A stretch of 9,549 nt of DNA from DASZMX01 sp035551475 (lineage in GTDB: Bacteria; Verrucomicrobiota; Verrucomicrobiia; Limisphaerales; Palsa-1400). The stretch is taken from assembly GCA_035551475.1 (NCBI GenBank), contig DASZMX010000084.1, forward strand, positions 1 through 9,549, given 5' to 3'. The notes beneath the pieces are model-generated. The model was not told the DNA's origin. It saw only the letters and a program-made list of their open reading frames with translations, and made no database searches. A program made the translations under genes and the position numbers. This document shows, piece by piece, positions 7,101 to 9,549 of this stretch; the stretch's first letter is position 1; each line of letters starts with the position of its first letter.

Positions 7101-8325
7101 GATGGCATCGCCGATCGTGGCTCCGCCGGGCTATTTCGTCGCGGCCACCGGTTCGTCAAATATGGTGGCGGCGCCGGCCGGAACGATCGTGACCAATAGC
7201 GGCGCGTCATTGCCGCAGGCCGCCACTCCCGGCTACTACGCGCCCGTCGCGGGCATGTCTGCGGCCATCGCGGCGCCGCCAGGATATTATGTGCCAGTCG
7301 CGGGCGGAACCAATTTGACCGCGGCGCCACCGGGATACTTTGTGAGCGGGTTCGCCCAACCCCTCGCGACACCCGCAACGGCTGGCCAATATGTGCCGTG
7401 CTCCAATATGTCGCAGGCGTTGCTCACGTTGCCCGGTTATTATACGACCAACTCCGGCGCAATGTCGCAGATTCCAGCCGCGCCCGGAACGTTCGTTTCG
7501 CTGATGGGGCAAACGAATAGCCAGCCGGTCCCAAGGGGCTTCTACGCTCCTTTTTCCGGCATGTCATTCGGCATCCCAGCCGAGCCGGGCTATTACGTGC
7601 CGACGAATGGCGCGCTGGCGTCAATCCCGGCCTCGCCGGGCGCCATCGTGACGAACGCGCACGCCACCAACCAGATTCTCGTTCCGCCCGGGTACTATGC
7701 TCCTGGCTCGAATATGTCGATGGCCATTGCCGCCGCGCCTGGATATTACGTGGCCTCAAGTGGCGCGACGAACATGACCGCAGCCACGCCGGGTTTTGTC
7801 GCCAGCGGGTACTCCGCGACGACGCCGGTTCCTACGGCGACGGGGCAGTTTGCGCCGGCGCCCAACATGTCTCAGGCCATTTTGGCGGAGCCCGGCTATT
7901 ATGTTCCGCTCACGGGCGCCTCGAACATGACAGCGGCGTCTCCCGGGAGCTTTGTGAGCCTGGCCGGCGCCATGAACCAGACGCCTGCTCCACCCGGCAT
8001 GACGGCTCCGATTGCCGGCATGCGCGCGGCCATCTACGTTGGCGATGGCAACGGCGATGGCATTGTTTCCGGCCAGGAATTAGCGTCCACGCTTAACAAC
8101 TATTGGCCGAATAGCGCCTGGATTGGCCTGACAAATTTTGCGACCCTCGGCCGTGGGATCTTCCAATTCTCCCTCACCAATTACATTGCGCCAAACTTCC
8201 ATGTCGATGTTTCGAGCAACGTCGGGGCGAGCTGGGAACCGCTGGGGATTGCCTACCCGGTTTACCAATTCATCGACCCCATCACCAATGCGCCGCAGCG
8301 GACATATCGATTGGTGTGGCCCTAG
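4078..8325 (+). CDS. Giant secreted protein: ten IPT/TIG domains, 27 x 17-residue repeats, EF-hand and C-terminal tail domain
   Basis: 1415 residues. Residues 1-21 are a Sec signal peptide (basic MKHFKK, hydrophobic core, ALA cleavage site before QPH). Residues 23-843 hold ten IPT/TIG immunoglobulin-like domains, each about 80 residues, starting near 23, 108, 198, 277, 358, 438, 519, 599, 681 and 763. Most have the family's xVxPxxGPxxGGTxVTIxGTNFG strand-turn and xCxxPxGxG elements. C846 opens a degenerate CAPGTY unit, then 27 perfect 17-residue repeats run from 862 to 1320. Residues 1321-1415 carry an EF-hand loop (DGNGDGIVSGQE, 1323-1334) and a beta-rich tail ending RTYRLVWP. It is an extracellular or surface stalk, probably for adhesion or matrix, with calcium binding near the C-terminus; binding partners are unknown. 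No LPXTG, PEP-CTERM or C-terminal membrane helix is seen. It has its own leader and is not in an operon. Confidence 0.93.
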   Translation: MKHFKKLFLLASLCASVSALAQPHIDFFNPPFLPTAVNPNGGITLNGSGFGFVPDVRTTNGTPLHVYDWSDQIIEFAPPAGVGSFDFVISNSSSGQTVSGSIPYFPPNILSVSPTLIGAGGGTLLTIVGQYFGTNATVVIGGIDCSIVSETVDEAANYTIVCQAPAWGQGQHGAQDLLVEAGGQFSANLVSMTYGAPVITGFSPSNGPSAGNILLTLTGTDFGLAPMVQFHGTSCTVYSNTDTTIYLKLPAGAGTEDVTVAAAQVSAAASYTYAPPSVTSVSPSGLPTSGGATMTIAGTNFGSFGLATVNSNAVVPLLWTDTSITGYSPAGEGLGNQLVVMAQGVASLPHLVDYLPPTIASVIPSSLPAGGNGVLTISGTNFGAAPTVTVGGASCAVVSVTASNIVCRTPPGSGRLAPVVVTASKQTASTTVDFLAPLILSVTPAEMGAGGGTVVSITGTNFGLAQPSVSIGPTPCQVTAWNDTNVICVAPAGIGQFLTLTLNAGNQVASVMINYAAPLLSSLLPAGGSPTGGTVVTLTGTNFGSTGTVMIGGAPATTLHWTNTSIIVQTPAGSGGRQVVVNRVDQTSNPLLFTYLNPSAASVSPTNGPVMGETVITIAGTNFGTGGAVMIGGKAAGITSWTDALIVCVSPRGSGTNQAITVALPGSPTLTAGYFNYYPPAISGLSATNFPTAGGTWVTISGANFGGVTGVVSMGGKLCTISNWTDSAIVCQVPPGQGIFQPAVVVSGDAVTPPIYFSYLPPTISSITPTNGPSSGGTVVTLRGANFGAYGCALIGTATNGIINWSDSKIDFLTSGGLGSNLPVQVEVSQQTSPAALFTYEPPLLCAPGTYSANGFQPGVLAPPGYFVPVAGATGPTPAPPGYFAPTFGGTNAIPALAGMFAPTTNMSQPLLAWPGYYTPSNGAAAMFPAPPGAVVPFSGATNAFPVLAGYYAPTYAMSAGLAAPPGFYVPSNGLTAPAAADPGSFAAGFGSTNQTPAPAGQFAPFPGMASPIVAPPGYFVAATGSSNMVAAPAGTIVTNSGASLPQAATPGYYAPVAGMSAAIAAPPGYYVPVAGGTNLTAAPPGYFVSGFAQPLATPATAGQYVPCSNMSQALLTLPGYYTTNSGAMSQIPAAPGTFVSLMGQTNSQPVPRGFYAPFSGMSFGIPAEPGYYVPTNGALASIPASPGAIVTNAHATNQILVPPGYYAPGSNMSMAIAAAPGYYVASSGATNMTAATPGFVASGYSATTPVPTATGQFAPAPNMSQAILAEPGYYVPLTGASNMTAASPGSFVSLAGAMNQTPAPPGMTAPIAGMRAAIYVGDGNGDGIVSGQELASTLNNYWPNSAWIGLTNFATLGRGIFQFSLTNYIAPNFHVDVSSNVGASWEPLGIAYPVYQFIDPITNAPQRTYRLVWP
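4144..6606 (+). repeat. Tandem array of ten IPT/TIG domain repeats (protein-level)
   Basis: The ten units are 78-90 residues long; units 4-10 are all 80-82. Core signatures are a strand with I/VxSVxP, the GGT-V-TI-GTNFG turn (best in units 4-8, GANFG in 9 and 10) and a C-terminal YxPP or YLPP that ends each domain. Units 2, 5, 6 and 9 have two cysteines in the positions usual for the family (after the GG-x-x-x strand and in the xVCxxPxG strand), which fits a disulfide in an exported protein. Units 4 and 7 have none. Codons differ strongly between units, so the duplications are old. Confidence 0.9.
6661..8037 (+). repeat. 27 tandem 17-residue (51-bp) repeats with a 51-residue super-period
   Basis: Residues 862-1320 divide exactly into 27 units of 17 residues, with no insertion or deletion. 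The consensus is A-x-P-G-Y-[YF]-[VA]-P-x-x-G-[AM]-[ST]-x-x-x-x. Gly4 is present in all 27. Units 3, 6, 9, 12, 15, 18, 21, 24 and 27 all have Met at position 12 and A/V-P at 7-8; none of the other 18 units has Met12. The array is thus nine 51-residue triplets. Typical members are APPGYYVPVAGGTNLTA (unit 13) and ATPGYYAPVAGMSAAIA (unit 12). A degenerate unit with cysteine (C846-A-P-G-T-Y) precedes it. Synonymous positions vary widely. The spacing of G, aromatic and Cys/Ala matches the GCC2/GCC3 ephrin-receptor-like repeat with Cys replaced by Ala or other residues. Confidence 0.95.
8038..8322 (+). other. EF-hand plus C-terminal beta-rich tail domain (residues 1321-1415)
   Basis: DGNGDGIVSGQE at 1323-1334 has Asp, Asn, Asp, Ser and Glu at loop positions 1, 3, 5, 9 and 12, a canonical EF-hand calcium loop, followed by LASTLNNYWPNSAWIGLTN. 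The remainder alternates short strands (GIFQFSLTN, FHVDVSSNVGASWEPLG, YQFIDPITNAP) and ends RTYRLVWP. I associate this EF-hand/NYWPNS/'sSTNLxxWxxLG'/PQRxYRLRxP arrangement with the C-termini of many large secreted proteins of Pedosphaera-like Verrucomicrobiota. That comparison is from memory and not checked. Confidence 0.7.
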
Positions 8326-8416
8326 CCTTAAACTTCGCGCGGTCGAGTTTTGGCCAGATTGGAAAAGCAGACCACTTGTAGGCGGTCGCGGCAGCGGGCG
8401 GAGTTTTTCAGGAGAA

Positions 8417-8451
8417 GCGCGGCCGCACCTCCTCAGGAGATGCGGCCACGC
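8417..8451. terminator. Strong hairpin between convergent genes (bidirectional terminator candidate)
   Basis: GGCCGCA (8421-8427) pairs with TGCGGCC (8441-8447). After one C-A mismatch, CTCC (8429-8432) pairs with GGAG (8436-8439) over a TCA loop. Outside a second C-A mismatch, GCG (8417-8419) pairs with CGC (8449-8451). It lies about 90 bases past the + gene stop and about 20 bases past the - gene stop. Only a short TTT follows on the + strand, and there is no T-run on the - strand. Position between converging genes is the best evidence that it ends both transcripts. Confidence 0.6.
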
Positions 8452-8471
8452 GTTTGATCGTTCGCTTAGGC

Positions 8472-8996
8472 TTAGCGGGTGTTCGCCACGCTTTCGGCCA
8501 CGTCGGTCAGTTTCTCGTCGGCGGCCTTTTCTTCTTCGAGGGTTTCCTCAAGAAGTTCGGCGGCTTCGTCGTGGCCCATCTGTTTGGCCCACGCAATGAC
8601 GGTGCCGTAGGAGGCGATTTCGTAGTGCTCGACTTTTTGGGCGGCCGCGATAATGCCCGCGTCCAGGGAACTTTTTCCCTTAAGCTCCTGCAAGATTTCC
8701 GAGCCTTCCTTGAGCAAGCCTTTCATGGCCTGGCAGGGTTTCCGCTTGGATTTTTCGTCGAGCGATTCGAACACTTGTTCCAAGCGATCCACATGGCCTT
8801 GGGTTTCCTCAAGATGCGCTTCAATCGCCTCGCGCAATTCGTCGGCTTGGGCGGCCTTGGCCATTTTCGGCAAGGCCTTGGTCAGCTGGGTTTCGGCATC
8901 GAGGAGATCGGCCAGTTCATCGAGGAATAACTCGTGCAGTTCCGCGTTCATGTCCTGGCCTTCTTCGTTCTCTGAGTTTTGTTTTTTGTTTTTCAT
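8472..8996 (-). CDS. DUF892 / YciE-YciF family ferritin-like protein
   Basis: 174 residues, cytoplasmic, almost wholly helical. Family marks are HELFLDELADLLDAETQLTKAL (split around residues 21-42), PKMAKAA (43-49), HLEETQGHVDRLEQVFE (61-77), the PCQAMKGLL segment (87-95), AAAQKVEHYEIASYGT (117-132) and LLEETLEEEKAADEKLT (148-164). This is the DUF892 (YciF) fold, a ferritin-like four-helix bundle linked to osmotic, oxidative and general stress; Glu and His at 64, 68, 123 and 124 are likely metal ligands. The annotated ATG (8996) has no Shine-Dalgarno sequence. The ATG at 8951 (residue 16) has AGAAGG 7 bases upstream, and most family members start near that point, so the 15-residue Lys/Glu/Asn-rich lead may not be translated. 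It is divergent from the small basic gene at 9207. Confidence 0.94.
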   Translation of the reverse strand: MKNKKQNSENEEGQDMNAELHELFLDELADLLDAETQLTKALPKMAKAAQADELREAIEAHLEETQGHVDRLEQVFESLDEKSKRKPCQAMKGLLKEGSEILQELKGKSSLDAGIIAAAQKVEHYEIASYGTVIAWAKQMGHDEAAELLEETLEEEKAADEKLTDVAESVANTR

Positions 8997-9057
8997 AAAA
9001 AATATGTGAGTTAGTTCATTTCACGTCGGCAACCACTGTTCCTCGAAAATGGAAGGG

Positions 9058-9079
9058 CCGGCAATGAGGCCATCGCCGG
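9058..9079. promoter_or_regulatory. Interrupted palindrome in the divergent intergenic region
   Basis: CCGGCAATG and CATCGCCGG form a stem of 8 pairs with one A-C mismatch and a 4-base AGGC loop. It sits in the 210-bp region between the divergent DUF892 and small basic genes, about 60 bases from the first and 130 from the second. It could be an operator for a dimeric regulator, a leader hairpin or chance. No clear sigma-70 promoter was found for either gene. Confidence 0.25.
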
Positions 9080-9206
9080 AGAAGTTATCCAGTTTTTACT
9101 GATTGCGGCCTTGGGAAAGATCGGAATCGGCCTGCGGCCAAGATCAGCAGAAGACCCATCGCGCGCCGACGCCTTTGCTGCTATGGCTTAATTGGAAAGG
9201 AAAGAT

Positions 9207-9446
9207 ATGCCTCGCGGAGATAAATCAAGCTATACCAGCAAACAAAAACGGCAGGCGGAACACATCGAAGAAAGCTACGAACACCGGGGTGTCAAGCCGA
9301 AGGAAGCCAAGAGCCGGGCCTGGGCCACTGTCAATAAAACGACCCATGGCGGCAAGAAAAGCGGCTCCGGCCGGGGTCGCAAAGAAAATCATGCCCCCGC
9401 CCGCAAGGGAGGCCGCAAAGGCGGCAAAGCGGCGCACCGCTCTTAG
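9207..9446 (+). CDS. Small basic protein of the 'plasmid stabilization' type (MPRGDKS family)
   Basis: 79 residues. The N-terminal half (MPRGDKSSYTSKQKRQAEHI, then EESYEHRGVKPKEAKSRAWATVNK) matches a small conserved family often named 'plasmid stabilization protein', whose usual sequence is MPRGDKSxYTxKQKRxAEHIEEGYExRGVxxxEAxxRAWATVNK. The second half (about 45-79) is a Lys/Arg/Gly-rich tail (GGKKSGSGRGR, RKGGRKGGKAA) likely to bind nucleic acid. The biochemical role is unproven, and nothing in this window indicates a plasmid. ATG 9207 is chosen because AAAGGA lies 5-6 bases upstream and the family starts MPRGDK; the in-frame TTG at 9192 would lie within the ribosome site region. It is divergent from the DUF892 gene, which suggests a shared stress or stationary-phase context. 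Confidence 0.9.
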   Translation: MPRGDKSSYTSKQKRQAEHIEESYEHRGVKPKEAKSRAWATVNKTTHGGKKSGSGRGRKENHAPARKGGRKGGKAAHRS

Positions 9447-9549
9447 GCTCGCAAGGCAGGAATTTTAGCGGCTCGAGAGACTGAGGCGGGCCCAGCATAA
9501 CGAAATACGTTTCTTAGTTCTTCTCTTCGCGACCTATTAAATCAAACAC

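Noticed and set aside
6661..8037. CRISPR-like or minisatellite reading of the 51-bp repeats
   Set aside because: The repeat lies in frame in one coding sequence, the DNA copies differ at many synonymous sites, and there are no spacer/repeat alternations.
8200..8325. PEP-CTERM, LPXTG or autotransporter C-terminus on the giant protein
   Set aside because: The end lacks a PEP or LPXTG motif, a terminal hydrophobic helix and an arginine cluster; the tail is beta-like and ends in Trp-Pro.
8454..8930. 158-codon forward frame, Phe/Gly/Leu-rich, opposite the DUF892 gene
   Set aside because: It is the antisense of a well-recognised DUF892 protein and its composition is typical of such shadows.

Overview
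The window most likely comes from a soil or freshwater Verrucomicrobiota bacterium of the Pedosphaera/Limisphaerales type. Three things suggest this: an ECF sigma factor fused through a membrane segment to a TIGR03435-like domain; a very large secreted IPT/TIG protein whose last ~95 residues (EF-hand loop, then a beta-rich tail ending in an aromatic-Arg-Leu-x-Trp-Pro motif) match a tail I associate with that group; and a DUF892 protein beside a 'plasmid stabilization' small basic protein. No database was searched, so the taxonomic call is an inference.

Layout. 1-120 (-): the N-terminus of pheT, running off the left edge. 257-331 (+): a complete tRNA-Cys(GCA) with encoded CCA. 519-1985 (+): the sigma/TIGR03435 fusion. 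1989-2249 (+): a small XRE-type helix-turn-helix reading frame, in the same frame as the sigma gene and overlapping the next start codon (ATGA). 2246-3418 (+): a membrane-anchored alpha/beta hydrolase with about six C-terminal membrane segments. 3419-4077: 659 bp without a convincing gene, holding one doubtful 66-codon ORF and a long imperfect hairpin. 4078-8325 (+): a 1415-residue secreted protein with a signal peptide, ten IPT/TIG domains, 27 exact 17-residue repeats and an EF-hand-containing C-terminal domain. 8417-8451: a strong hairpin between convergent genes. 8472-8996 (-): a DUF892 (YciE/YciF) ferritin-like protein. 9207-9446 (+), divergent from it: a 79-residue basic protein.

The 519-3418 block is colinear and may be one transcript (sigma, HTH, hydrolase), the last two probably translationally coupled. 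The giant surface protein stands alone. The DUF892 and small basic genes look like a divergent stress-associated pair.

The most unusual structure is the 17-residue repeat array. It keeps perfect 17-residue periodicity over 27 units with no indel. It also has a third-order pattern: every third unit, and only those, carries Met at position 12, giving a 51-residue (153-bp) super-repeat present nine times. It looks like a cysteine-free derivative of the Cys-rich GCC2/GCC3 (ephrin-receptor-like) repeat, whose first degenerate unit still has its cysteine.
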